Shown in pieces: positions 24,461 through 30,706 of a stretch of 38,076 bases of DNA; position 1 is the first letter of the stretch; every line of letters begins with the position of its first letter. The stretch spans positions 12,857-50,932 of the forward strand of contig DCIK01000022.1 of NCBI GenBank assembly GCA_002315975.1. Direction: 5' to 3'. Below the pieces are notes generated by a model. That model was not told where the DNA came from, searched no databases, and saw only the letters and a list, made by a program, of their open reading frames with translations. The DNA is from Clostridiales bacterium UBA1728. Its GTDB lineage: Bacteria > Bacillota > Clostridia > Oscillospirales > Oscillospiraceae. The position numbers were made by a program, and so were the translations under genes.

Positions 24461-24639
24461 CTTCATATGGAAAACTTCGTTTTCCATATGAGCTGCTCGC
24501 GCTAATCGCGGCGGCAAAGCCGCCTTGGTCGGCGCGAGGGCGCACCAATAGAGTGCGCCTCAGGGTATTTTCAAGCGGGCAAAGCTCCCTTGAAAATGAT
24601 TCAATTATTTTGCGCCTTCGGCGCAAACTCTGCGAGGCT
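24461..24639 (+). repeat. Structured repeat family 1, full copy C (before thrS)
   Basis: Follows the T run of the T-box terminator without a gap and ends 59 nt before the thrS start. P1 is CATATGGAAAAC 464-475 / GTTTTCCATATG 479-490, perfect. P2 is CTCGCGC 496-502 / GCGCGAG 532-538 with inner GGCGGC-AAA-GCCGCC. P3 is GGCGCAC 539-545 / GTGCGCC 553-559 with loop CAATAGA. P4 is TTTTCAAGCGGGC / GCTCCCTTGAAAA with mismatches. P5 is TGCGCC 611-616 / GGCGCA 620-625. The tail is AACTCTGCGAGGCT 626-639 (all in the 24,000s). The leader therefore has the riboswitch and this element in tandem. Confidence 0.8.
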
Positions 24640-24698
24640 TACGAAAAAGTCTGGCAGACCATTTACCAGATGATTAAGTTTTTTTAAGGAGAAGAAAA

Positions 24699-26450
24699 AT
24701 GGACGAGAAGTTTGCCTACAGCTGGGAGAATCCCGAATACCGCAGCACCTACCATCACACCTGCTCTCATATCATGGCGCAGGCCATTCAGCATCTCTGG
24801 CCCGAGACCCTCTTTGCCATCGGCCCCTCCATTGATGACGGCTTTTACTACGATATCGACAGCGAGCACGTGTTCACCCCCGATGACTTTGAGCTCATCG
24901 AGGCCGAAATGCGCAAGATCTGCAAGGCCAAGCTGAAGCTGGAGCGCTTTGAGCTGCCCCGGGATGCTGCCCGCCACATGATGGAGTCTCTGGGTCAGAC
25001 CTACAAGGTGGAGCTCATTGACGATCTGCCCGAGGATGCCGTCATCTCCTTCTACCGTCAGGGCGACTTCACCGACCTGTGCGCCGGCCCCCATCTGGAC
25101 TCCACCGGCCGCGTAAAGGGCAACGGCATCAAGATCACCTCCGTCACCGGCGCTTACTGGCGCGGCGACTCCAACCGCAAGATGCTCCAGCGTCTCTACG
25201 CCGTGTCCTTCCCCGACAAGAATATGCTGGACGAGTACCTGCAGCGCATCGAAGAGGCCAAGAAGCGCGACCACCGCAAGCTGGGCAAGGAGCTGGGCCT
25301 GTTCGCCTTCCGGGATGAGGCCCCCGGCTTCCCCTTCTACCTGCCCAAGGGCATGGTGCTGCGCAACACCCTCATTGAGTACTGGCGGCAGGTGCACCGC
25401 AAGTGGGACTATGTGGAAATCCAGACCCCCCAGATCATGAAGCGCACTCTCTGGGAGACCTCCGGCCACTGGGATCACTACAAGGACAATATGTACACCA
25501 CCGTCATCGACGAGGAGGACTTCGCCATCAAGCCCATGAACTGCCCCGGCAGCATTCTGGTCTATGATCTGGAGCCCCACTCCTACCGTGACCTGCCCCT
25601 GCGCTACGGCGAGCTGGGCACTGTCCACCGCCATGAGCTCTCCGGCGCTCTTCACGGTATGTTCCGCGTCCGCTGCTTCACCCAGGACGATGCCCACATC
25701 CTGCTGGCTCCCGAACAGATCGAGAGCGAGGTTATCCGCATCGCCCGGCTCTTTGACGAGGTCTACTCCCTCTTCGGTCTGCCCTACAAGATCGAGCTCT
25801 CCACCATGCCCGAGGATCACATCGGCACCCGCGAGGACTGGGAGAAGGCCGAGAACACTCTGGCCAACGCCATCACCGGCATCGGCAAGACCTATGAGGT
25901 CAACCCCGGCGACGGTGCCTTCTACGGCCCCAAGCTGGACTTCCACATTCAGGACTCTCTGGGCCGTACCTGGCAGTGCGGCACCATCCAGCTGGACTAC
26001 CAGCTCCCCGGCCGCTTCGATCTGGAGTATACCGGTGCTGACGGCGAGAAGCACACCCCCGTCATGATTCACCGGGTGGTCTTCGGCTCCATCGAGCGCT
26101 TCCTGGGCGTGATCACCGAGCACTTCGCCGGTGCCTTCCCCACCTGGCTGGCTCCCGTGCAGGTGCGCATCATGACCATCACCGACCGCGTGAACGACTA
26201 CGCCAAGAGCGTGGAGGAGAAGCTGGAGGCCGCCGGCATCCGCTGTGAGCTGGATATCCGCAACGAGAAGATCGGCAAGAAGATCGCCGAGGCCCGTACC
26301 CAGAAGCTCCCCTACCTGCTGGTCATCGGCGACAAGGAAGCCGAGAGCAATCAGGTGGCCGTCCGCTCCCGCCAGGGCGAAGAGGGCGCCGTAGCCTTCG
26401 ACGAGTTCCTGCAGCGCATCGTGGACGAGGTTGAGAATAAGAAGATGTGA
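24699..26450 (+). CDS. thrS: Threonyl-tRNA synthetase lacking the N-terminal TGS domain
   Basis: Charges tRNA-Thr; cytoplasmic class II synthetase. The 583 residues are about 60 fewer than the usual 640. The protein begins directly with the editing domain: HTCSHIMAQAIQHLWP, then AIGPSIDDGFYYD, with the second editing pair in LCAGPHL. The catalytic core has the zinc ligands Cys in MNCPGS, His in TQDDAHI and His in MIHRVVFGSIER, plus motif 2 RHELSGALHGMFRVR. An anticodon-binding domain ends the protein. ATG 24699 has AAGGAG 8 nt upstream, and the frame does not extend to give a TGS domain. Expression is controlled by the T-box leader. Confidence 0.96.
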   Translation: MDEKFAYSWENPEYRSTYHHTCSHIMAQAIQHLWPETLFAIGPSIDDGFYYDIDSEHVFTPDDFELIEAEMRKICKAKLKLERFELPRDAARHMMESLGQTYKVELIDDLPEDAVISFYRQGDFTDLCAGPHLDSTGRVKGNGIKITSVTGAYWRGDSNRKMLQRLYAVSFPDKNMLDEYLQRIEEAKKRDHRKLGKELGLFAFRDEAPGFPFYLPKGMVLRNTLIEYWRQVHRKWDYVEIQTPQIMKRTLWETSGHWDHYKDNMYTTVIDEEDFAIKPMNCPGSILVYDLEPHSYRDLPLRYGELGTVHRHELSGALHGMFRVRCFTQDDAHILLAPEQIESEVIRIARLFDEVYSLFGLPYKIELSTMPEDHIGTREDWEKAENTLANAITGIGKTYEVNPGDGAFYGPKLDFHIQDSLGRTWQCGTIQLDYQLPGRFDLEYTGADGEKHTPVMIHRVVFGSIERFLGVITEHFAGAFPTWLAPVQVRIMTITDRVNDYAKSVEEKLEAAGIRCELDIRNEKIGKKIAEARTQKLPYLLVIGDKEAESNQVAVRSRQGEEGAVAFDEFLQRIVDEVENKKM

Positions 26451-26461
26451 TTATAGCAAAG

Positions 26462-26495
26462 CTCCCGGACACCAAACGGTGCCCGGGAGTTTTTG
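26462..26495 (+). terminator. Rho-independent terminator after thrS
   Basis: Stem CTCCCGGACACC / GGTGCCCGGGAG with one mismatch, loop AAAC, then TTTTT, 11 nt past the thrS stop. Confidence 0.88.
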
Positions 26496-26524
26496 CGTAT
26501 CTGTCATGGCTGTGAAAGAGAAGA

Positions 26525-26829
26525 TGTGTTGCCCCCAAAGCCTTCTCCTTTTGAAAGGAGAAGGTGCCCCGGTGCGCACACCGGGGCGGATGAGGTTAGA
26601 AGCCTTCGTTTCTATCATGGCATCGAAAAAAGAGTGAACCTCATCCGTCACGGCTCCGCCGTGCCACCTTCCCCTTGTGCGCAAGGGGAAGACAAGGGGC
26701 GCATTTCGTTCATCGTGGTGAATCTCTTCATCCTGATTGCGAACCGGTGCGCACACCGGTGTGGCAATCCGTATCACTCGTCCCCGTAGGGCTCGGCCTC
26801 CGGACGAGCCGCTGAGGAGCGGAAACCTG
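26525..26829. repeat. Mosaic of palindromic repeats after thrS
   Basis: No gene is seen. In order it holds: CCTTCTCC...GGAGAAGG (26539-26562); CCCCGGTGCGCACACCGGGG (26567-26586); GGATGAGGTT (26588-26597), whose inverted partner AACCTCATCC lies at 26637-26646; CACGGCTCCGCCGTG; and CTTCCCCTTGTGCGCAAGGGGAAG. A TTGCGAACCGGTGCGCACACCGGTGTGGCAATCCG-type unit, broken here as TTGCGAACCGG (26737-26747) and TGTGGCAATCCG, follows, then an inverted GGCTCGTCCGG unit (26785-26812). Confidence 0.7.
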
Positions 26830-27291
26830 TCATTGTGAACCAGACTGGCAATTCGGTGGCAAATGCAAATCTCCGATGTATGCGATTCCCAAAGCAAGGA
26901 ATTCAAAAAGGATATCATACCAATCAAAAGTTGCTCCTAAACGAGGAAACAGCTGAACGAATTCGTTACAAAGACAAATTACTCCTGCAAGGAATATCGC
27001 TTTCTTAGGACTATGCATAACCATTTCCGACGCCCAGTAAAGAGAATAAGACCACAGAATGTCACATAAATAGAAAAGCAAAAATCTTTTATACCATGTG
27101 TTTGGAGTCATGTGTATCACTACCGCTTGTCGCAACATTCTAAAAGGAGGAAAGGAGTTTTCAAAATTCTGAAGAGCTGCATCCTGCTTAAATAGAACAA
27201 CTATCATGCAAGCTATAAAAAACGGTATTAATGCTCGTTTCAGCCTATATACCCGAAGTGGACTACTAAGATGTTTCCTTGGCTCCATCAT
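26830..27291 (-). CDS. VanZ-like membrane protein
   Basis: A 153-residue protein with about four membrane spans. The C-terminal pattern NEFVQLFPRLGATFDWYDIL followed by a glycine-containing span fits the VanZ-like signature (E..Q......R..FD..D......G). Such proteins are linked to envelope stress or teicoplanin tolerance, but most are uncharacterised. ATG 27291 overlaps the stop of the upstream gene as ATGA; an in-frame GTG at 27321 is an alternative. Base composition is clearly more AT-rich than the neighbours. The last codons run into a degenerate TTGTGAACCAGACTGGCAAT-type repeat, so the natural C terminus may have been altered. Confidence 0.6.
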   Translation of the reverse strand: MMEPRKHLSSPLRVYRLKRALIPFFIACMIVVLFKQDAALQNFENSFPPFRMLRQAVVIHMTPNTWYKRFLLFYLCDILWSYSLYWASEMVMHSPKKAIFLAGVICLCNEFVQLFPRLGATFDWYDILFEFLALGIAYIGDLHLPPNCQSGSQ

Positions 27292-27725
27292 AGTGATGAG
27301 AAGAAATAAAACAACAGCCACAAACCACCAACAACATAAAGCACAATATTGTCTGTTTTGTCGCTTCTTTTTTTCTCCTCATATGCTTTTCTAATGATAT
27401 CAGCTGATTGCGCAGATTTATATGGTGACGCAAGAACCAAAGAAGCAATATTGTCAGAACATGAGGCAAAACTTTTTTCTCCGTTTTTCCATGTTATGAC
27501 AATCATGTGATCTTTCATTCCACTGGTGTATACTGCACCTTCCGTACCGAAAAGTTGTCTATACTGTTTACTTGTTTTGGCATCTGTAGAACCTTCAATG
27601 GATGCTGAAGCAACTGTGTTAGAAGACAGCTCGATAATGGGTCTTTCAATATATACTCTGCCGTTTCGTTCAAACAAAGTTGCGCCATCATATCGCCCGG
27701 ATAGAATTTTTCCATACCCAGCCAT
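27288..27725 (-). CDS. Hypothetical protein with C-terminal membrane anchor
   Basis: I do not recognise the family. The 145-residue product has a mostly polar N-terminal domain (residues 1-115) rich in Ser, Thr and Lys, and one C-terminal hydrophobic segment (NIVLYVVGGLWLLFYFFSSL), so it is probably tail-anchored. ATG 27725 follows AAAGGAGAAAAG. It overlaps the VanZ-like gene by 4 bp (ATGA), so the two form an operon driven by the promoter at 27844-27872. AT-rich codon use sets it apart from the GC-rich surroundings. Confidence 0.65.
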   Translation of the reverse strand: MAGYGKILSGRYDGATLFERNGRVYIERPIIELSSNTVASASIEGSTDAKTSKQYRQLFGTEGAVYTSGMKDHMIVITWKNGEKSFASCSDNIASLVLASPYKSAQSADIIRKAYEEKKRSDKTDNIVLYVVGGLWLLFYFFSSL

Positions 27726-27745
27726 AACTTTTCTCCTTTTCTTTT

Positions 27746-27866
27746 CTATATTTCGGGTATTTTCACCACCCGTATTTACATTCTACCACTTCAACTGTCC
27801 CATAGAACGAACAACCAAAACATTTTTATTAAATTTTTTGACCATTATACCCGAAATACCGGGAAT
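27746..27866. promoter_or_regulatory. Palindromic operator sites between divergent genes
   Basis: CCCGAAATACCGGG (27850-27863), an imperfect palindrome, lies wholly within the 17-nt spacer of the minus-strand promoter. A second site of related sequence, TATTTCGGGTATT, lies at 27748-27760 in the leader of the minus-strand operon. Both share the half-site CCCGAAATA in opposite orientations. The divergent HTH gene is the obvious candidate binder, but this is inference. Confidence 0.5.
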
Positions 27867-27872
27867 AGTCAA
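27844..27872 (-). promoter_or_regulatory. Promoter of the AT-rich two-gene operon
   Basis: On the minus strand TTGACT (27872-27867), 17 nt, TATAAT (27849-27844). The spacer carries the palindrome CCCGGTATTTCGGG. Confidence 0.75.
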
Positions 27873-27889
27873 GCCTGCTTCTATACATA

Positions 27890-27895
27890 TATAAT
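27890..27895 (+). promoter_or_regulatory. Possible -10 box for the HTH gene
   Basis: TATAAT at 27890-27895, about 25 nt before the start codon; the hexamer 17 nt upstream (AGTCAA) is a weak -35. The two divergent promoters would overlap. Confidence 0.35.
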
Positions 27896-27919
27896 GCTAG
27901 CAAAAAGGGAGTGGTGCGC

Positions 27920-28120
27920 TTGATTTCCTATGACCCGCTGTGGAAAACCATGAAAGAAAAGGGCATATCGACCTATCGGCTCATTACGGAGTACGGTTTC
28001 AGCAAGGGGACGCTGGACTCGCTGAAGCAGGGGCGGAATATCTCCACCGCTACGCTCAATGAGCTGTGCCGTATCCTTCGCTGTCGGGTGGAGGATGTGC
28101 TGGAATACAGGGATGCGTAA
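27920..28120 (+). CDS. Small Cro/CI-type helix-turn-helix regulator
   Basis: A 66-residue, single-domain DNA-binding protein. The sequence ISYDPLWKTMKEKGISTYRL, then GFSKGTLDSLKQGRNIS, then TLNELCRILRCRVEDVLEY matches the compact XRE/Cro family that begins with ISYxPLWKTL. The start is taken as TTG 27920 because GGGAGTGG is then well spaced; GTG codons at 27911 and 27914 are also in frame but too near that site. It is divergent from the AT-rich membrane-protein operon and followed by its own terminator. Probably a local regulator; its effector is unknown. Confidence 0.8.
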   Translation: MISYDPLWKTMKEKGISTYRLITEYGFSKGTLDSLKQGRNISTATLNELCRILRCRVEDVLEYRDA

Positions 28121-28150
28121 ACCCGGACTTCTTTGCGGAAGTCCGGGTTT
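28119..28150 (+). terminator. Rho-independent terminator after the HTH gene
   Basis: 12-bp stem AAACCCGGACTT / AAGTCCGGGTTT overlapping the stop codon, followed by GTGCTTTTCTTT. Confidence 0.75.
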
Positions 28151-28197
28151 GTGCTTTTCTTTAGGCTCCCCCAAAGGGCTGGCAAGGAAAAAATTTC

Positions 28198-28226
28198 GCA
28201 TATTTCCCCCAATTCTCCACATACTT
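28198..28226 (+). promoter_or_regulatory. Possible sigma-G promoter of the sleB-like gene
   Basis: GCATA (28198-28202), 17 nt, CATACTT (28220-28226), close to the Bacillus forespore sigma-G pattern GHATR-N17/18-CATnnTA. It is 30 nt before the start codon. sleB is under sigma-G control in Bacillus subtilis. Confidence 0.4.
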
Positions 28227-28256
28227 CCTTCAAAAGTACCGAAGGGAGAAATTCTT

Positions 28257-28895
28257 ATGCATAGATGGCGCAGGTGGGTGATCGGGCTGCTGGCGGTGTC
28301 GCTGCTGGTGCTGGAGATTTCGGCGGTGAGCTACCAGCGGGGCAGCAGCGGGGACGCGGTAAAGCAGATTCAGCAGAAGCTCTCCAACTGGGGCTACTAC
28401 AGCGGCCGCATTGACGGCATCTACGGCAGCAGGACCGAGGCCGCCGTCCGCTACTTCCAGCAGAAAAACGGTCTCACCGTAGACGGCAAGGCCGGGAAGC
28501 AGACCCTCGCCGCCATGGGCATCAGCAGCGGCAGCGCCAACGGGGATGGCGATGTGTATCTTCTGGCGCGGCTCATCTCCGCCGAGGCCCGGGGTGAGCC
28601 CTATGAGGGACAGGTGGCCGTGGGCGCGGTGGTGCTCAACCGGGTGAAGCACCCCAGCTTCCCCAACAGCATCAGCGGCGTGATCTACCAGCAGGGAGCC
28701 TTCAGCTGCATGAGCGACGGCCAGTTCAACCAGCCGGTGGCCGATTCGGCCTACTCCGCCGCCCGTGACGCCCTCTCCGGCTGGGATCCCACCGGCGGGG
28801 CCATCTACTACTTTAATCCCGCCACCGCCACCAGCAAGTGGATCTGGTCCCGGCCCCTGCTGCTGACCATCGGCAAGCACCGCTTCTGCGCCTGA
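28257..28895 (+). CDS. sleB: Spore cortex-lytic enzyme, SleB type
   Basis: Hydrolyses spore-cortex peptidoglycan during germination. The 212 residues have an N-terminal signal or anchor span (7-25), a PG_binding_1 domain (SSGDAVKQIQQKLSNWGYYS, then GIYGSRTEAAVRYFQ), and a Hydrolase_2 catalytic domain from about residue 100. The latter has LISAEARGEPYEGQVAVGAV, where the glutamate is the probable catalytic residue, then VLNRVKHPSFPNSISGVIYQ and the GAIYYFNPATATSKWIW end. ATG 28257 follows GAAGGGAG. No ypeB gene, the usual partner in Bacillus, is adjacent. Its presence indicates a spore former. Confidence 0.88.
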   Translation: MHRWRRWVIGLLAVSLLVLEISAVSYQRGSSGDAVKQIQQKLSNWGYYSGRIDGIYGSRTEAAVRYFQQKNGLTVDGKAGKQTLAAMGISSGSANGDGDVYLLARLISAEARGEPYEGQVAVGAVVLNRVKHPSFPNSISGVIYQQGAFSCMSDGQFNQPVADSAYSAARDALSGWDPTGGAIYYFNPATATSKWIWSRPLLLTIGKHRFCA

Positions 28896-29216
28896 CAGCC
28901 CGAGGGAAAAGGCTGTCATTGCTGTGAAAGTGGTATAAGAAAGTCCTTTGGCTCCCTCAGATGAGGGAGCTGTCGCGAAGCGACTGAGGGAGGGATCGTC
29001 TACGAAACAGCTCAAAAGCTTCTCTCCCTCAGCCCCAGTGTGCGCACTGGGGCAGCTCCCTCGCAGAGGGAGCCATAAGCGTTTCGTTCATCGTGGCGAT
29101 AAACTTCATCCTGATTGCGAGGAGCGCAGCGACGCGGCAATCCGTCCTCTCCGCGGCTCGTCCGGGAGGCCGAGCCCTACAGGGCACGGGGAGCCGGGAA
29201 AAATTTGCAAAAAGCC
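28896..29216. repeat. Repeat cluster between sleB and rplJ
   Basis: No gene is seen. A hairpin TGACAGCC...GGCTGTCA (28894-28919) follows sleB without a good T run. Two opposing palindromic units follow: 28949-28994 (GGCTCCCTCAGATGAGGGAG with GTCGCGAAGCGAC) and 29023-29074 (CCCCAGTGTGCGCACTGGGG with CTCCCTCGCAGAGGGAG). A TTGCGAGGAGCG unit (29112-29145) and a GGCTCGTCCGG unit (29154-29180) complete it. Confidence 0.7.
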
Positions 29217-29244
29217 TTGACAAATCTGCATTTTCTGCTATACT
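29217..29244 (+). promoter_or_regulatory. Promoter of rplJ-rplL
   Basis: TTGACA (29217-29222), 16 nt, TATACT (29239-29244), upstream of the L10 leader. Confidence 0.8.
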
Positions 29245-29254
29245 GTTTTTCGCG

Positions 29255-29360
29255 CTCCAAAGACAGCGGGTGGATATACTGTCCGTAAATCCCGCCGAGG
29301 AAGGCACGAAGAAACCGATTTGTGTCTCTCTGTCTTCTTGGACAGGGAGTTTTTCTTTTG
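29255..29360 (+). promoter_or_regulatory. Ribosomal protein L10 leader with attenuator
   Basis: Binding site for the L10-L12 complex, which represses its own operon. GCGGG (29266-29270) pairs with CCCGC (29291-29295), next to the typical CCGAGGAAGG stretch. A terminator-like hairpin follows: CTCTCTGTC (29326-29334) / GACAGGGAG (29341-29349), then TTTTTCTTTT. In Firmicutes such leaders work by transcription attenuation. Confidence 0.75.
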
Positions 29361-29390
29361 GGCGCAAAAAACACCCGGAGGTGAAATCAT

Positions 29391-29912
29391 TTGCCTAACG
29401 CAAAGGTACTCAGCGAAAAGCAGGCCATCGTGGCAGCTCTTGCCGAGCGCGTGAAGAAGGCTCAGGGCGGTGTCATCGTGAATTACGAGGGCATCAACGT
29501 GGCTGACGACACGGCTCTCCGTCGCGAACTGTCCAAGGAAGGCATTGAGTACACCGTTGTCAAGAACACTCTCCTGCGCTTTGCCCTGGATCAGTGCGAA
29601 CTCAACGGCCTCGACTCCGTGCTCCACGGCACCACTGCCATGGCCACCACCGAGGGCGATCCCATCGCCCCCATCCGCATCCTCACCGAAACCGCCAAGA
29701 AGCTCAACAAGAACTTCGCCGTGAAGTCCGCCTTCATGTACGGCGCTCCCCTCAACGAGGCCGAGATCGCCGACCTGAGCACGCTGACTTCCGTCAGCGA
29801 CCTCTACTCCAAGCTGGCCGGCTCTCTGAACGCCATTCTCGGCGGTCTGGCCGTGGCTCTGAACGAGGTCGTCGCACAGCAGGGTGGCGCCGAAGCCCCC
29901 GCCGCGGAATAA
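29391..29912 (+). CDS. rplJ: 50S ribosomal protein L10
   Basis: Anchors L7/L12 dimers to the ribosomal stalk. The product is 173 residues with the typical N terminus (VLSEKQAIVAALAERVKKAQ, then GVIVNYEGINVADDTALRRE) and a C-terminal helix carrying the L12 sites (LYSKLAGSLNAILGGLAVAL). The start codon is TTG at 29391, set by GGAGGTG at 29377-29383; no ATG or GTG with a good site is nearby. It is the first gene after the L10 leader, with rplL 39 nt downstream. Neither rplK-rplA upstream nor rpoB downstream is present, unlike the common order. Confidence 0.95.
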   Translation: MPNAKVLSEKQAIVAALAERVKKAQGGVIVNYEGINVADDTALRRELSKEGIEYTVVKNTLLRFALDQCELNGLDSVLHGTTAMATTEGDPIAPIRILTETAKKLNKNFAVKSAFMYGAPLNEAEIADLSTLTSVSDLYSKLAGSLNAILGGLAVALNEVVAQQGGAEAPAAE

Positions 29913-29951
29913 TCCGCACCCACACATTTATTTTATTGGAGGAATTATCTA

Positions 29952-30323
29952 ATGGCTAGCGAAAAGATCAATGCTATGGTCGAAGAGATCAAGGGTCTCA
30001 CCGTTCTGGAGCTCAAGGAGCTCGTTGACGCCATCTGCGAGACCTTCGGCGTTTCCGCCGTTGCCGCCGCTGCTGCTCCCGCCGCCGGCGATGCCCCCGC
30101 CGCCGCCGCCCAGACCGAGTTCGACGTCGTCATGACCGACTTCGGCGCTGAGAAGATCAAGGTTATCAAGGAAGTCCGCGGCATTCTGGGTCTGGGCCTC
30201 GCCGAGGCTAAGGCCGTTGTCGAAGCCGTGCCTGCCAAGCTGAAGGAAGCCGTCTCCAAGGAAGAGGGCGAAGAGATCAAGGCCAAGCTCGAGGCTGTCG
30301 GCGCCAAGGTCGAACTCAAGTAA
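29952..30323 (+). CDS. rplL: 50S ribosomal protein L7/L12
   Basis: Stalk protein that recruits elongation factors. The 123-residue length is normal. The N-terminal dimer domain (EEIKGLTVLELKELVDAICE) is followed by an Ala/Pro-rich hinge (about 37-52) and the C-terminal domain EFDVVMTDFGAEKIKVIKEV, RGILGLGLAEAKAVVE. ATG 29952 follows TGGAGGAATT. Second gene of the L10 operon. Confidence 0.97.
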   Translation: MASEKINAMVEEIKGLTVLELKELVDAICETFGVSAVAAAAAPAAGDAPAAAAQTEFDVVMTDFGAEKIKVIKEVRGILGLGLAEAKAVVEAVPAKLKEAVSKEEGEEIKAKLEAVGAKVELK

Positions 30324-30394
30324 GTTACCCCCCATCATCCACCTTGCTCCCCGCATAATCGGGGGGCCACAGTCCAAAAGGAGGACAAATACCT
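30324..30394 (+). promoter_or_regulatory. Leader of rpsF with a GC hairpin
   Basis: GCTCCCC-GCATAATC-GGGGGGC (30344-30365) forms a hairpin followed by CCACAGTCC and AAGGAGG. There is no T run and no promoter. It may be a remnant or variant of the S6:S18 binding leader, but the conserved CCG bulge cannot be placed with certainty. Confidence 0.35.
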
Positions 30395-30691
30395 ATGGCT
30401 AAGACCAGCGAAAAGTACGAAGTCCTGTATATCATCAACCCCAATCTGGGCGAAGAGGATACCCAGGCCGTCGTGGAAAAGTTCAAGACCCTCATCGAGC
30501 AGAACGGCACCATCGATGCAGTTGAAGAGTGGGGCAAGCGCAAGCTCGCCTACGAGATCAACTACATCGGCGAAGGCTACTACGTGCTGGTGAAGTTCAC
30601 CTCCGGCCCCGAGTTCCCCGCCGAGCTGGAGCGTATCCTTCGTAACACTGAGACCGTCATGCGTTCCCTCGTGACCCTGCGCTACGAATAA
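30395..30691 (+). CDS. rpsF: 30S ribosomal protein S6
   Basis: Binds S18 and the central domain of 16S rRNA. The 98-residue length is typical. Hallmarks are YEVLYIINPNLGEED near the N terminus, GKRKLAYEINYIGEGYYVLV and the RILRNTETVMRSLVTLRYE end. ATG 30395 follows AAAAGGAGG. It heads the rpsF-ssb-rpsR trio; no promoter separates it clearly from rplL, so read-through from the L10 operon is possible. Confidence 0.97.
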   Translation: MAKTSEKYEVLYIINPNLGEEDTQAVVEKFKTLIEQNGTIDAVEEWGKRKLAYEINYIGEGYYVLVKFTSGPEFPAELERILRNTETVMRSLVTLRYE

Positions 30692-30706
30692 GGCGGAGGG
30701 AATCCC

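Noticed and set aside
20459..24517. Very long open frame (1352 codons) antisense to the RND gene
   Set aside because: It is a mirror of GC-rich codon use in the RND gene: no recognisable domain, extreme Gly/His/Gln content and no ribosome-binding site. The plus-strand RND protein is unambiguous.
26493..26789. Open frames after thrS
   Set aside because: They lie wholly within palindromic repeats and the thrS terminator.
24099..29182. Repeat clusters as a CRISPR array
   Set aside because: Copies are palindromic, irregularly spaced and in both orientations, with no regular spacers and no cas genes.
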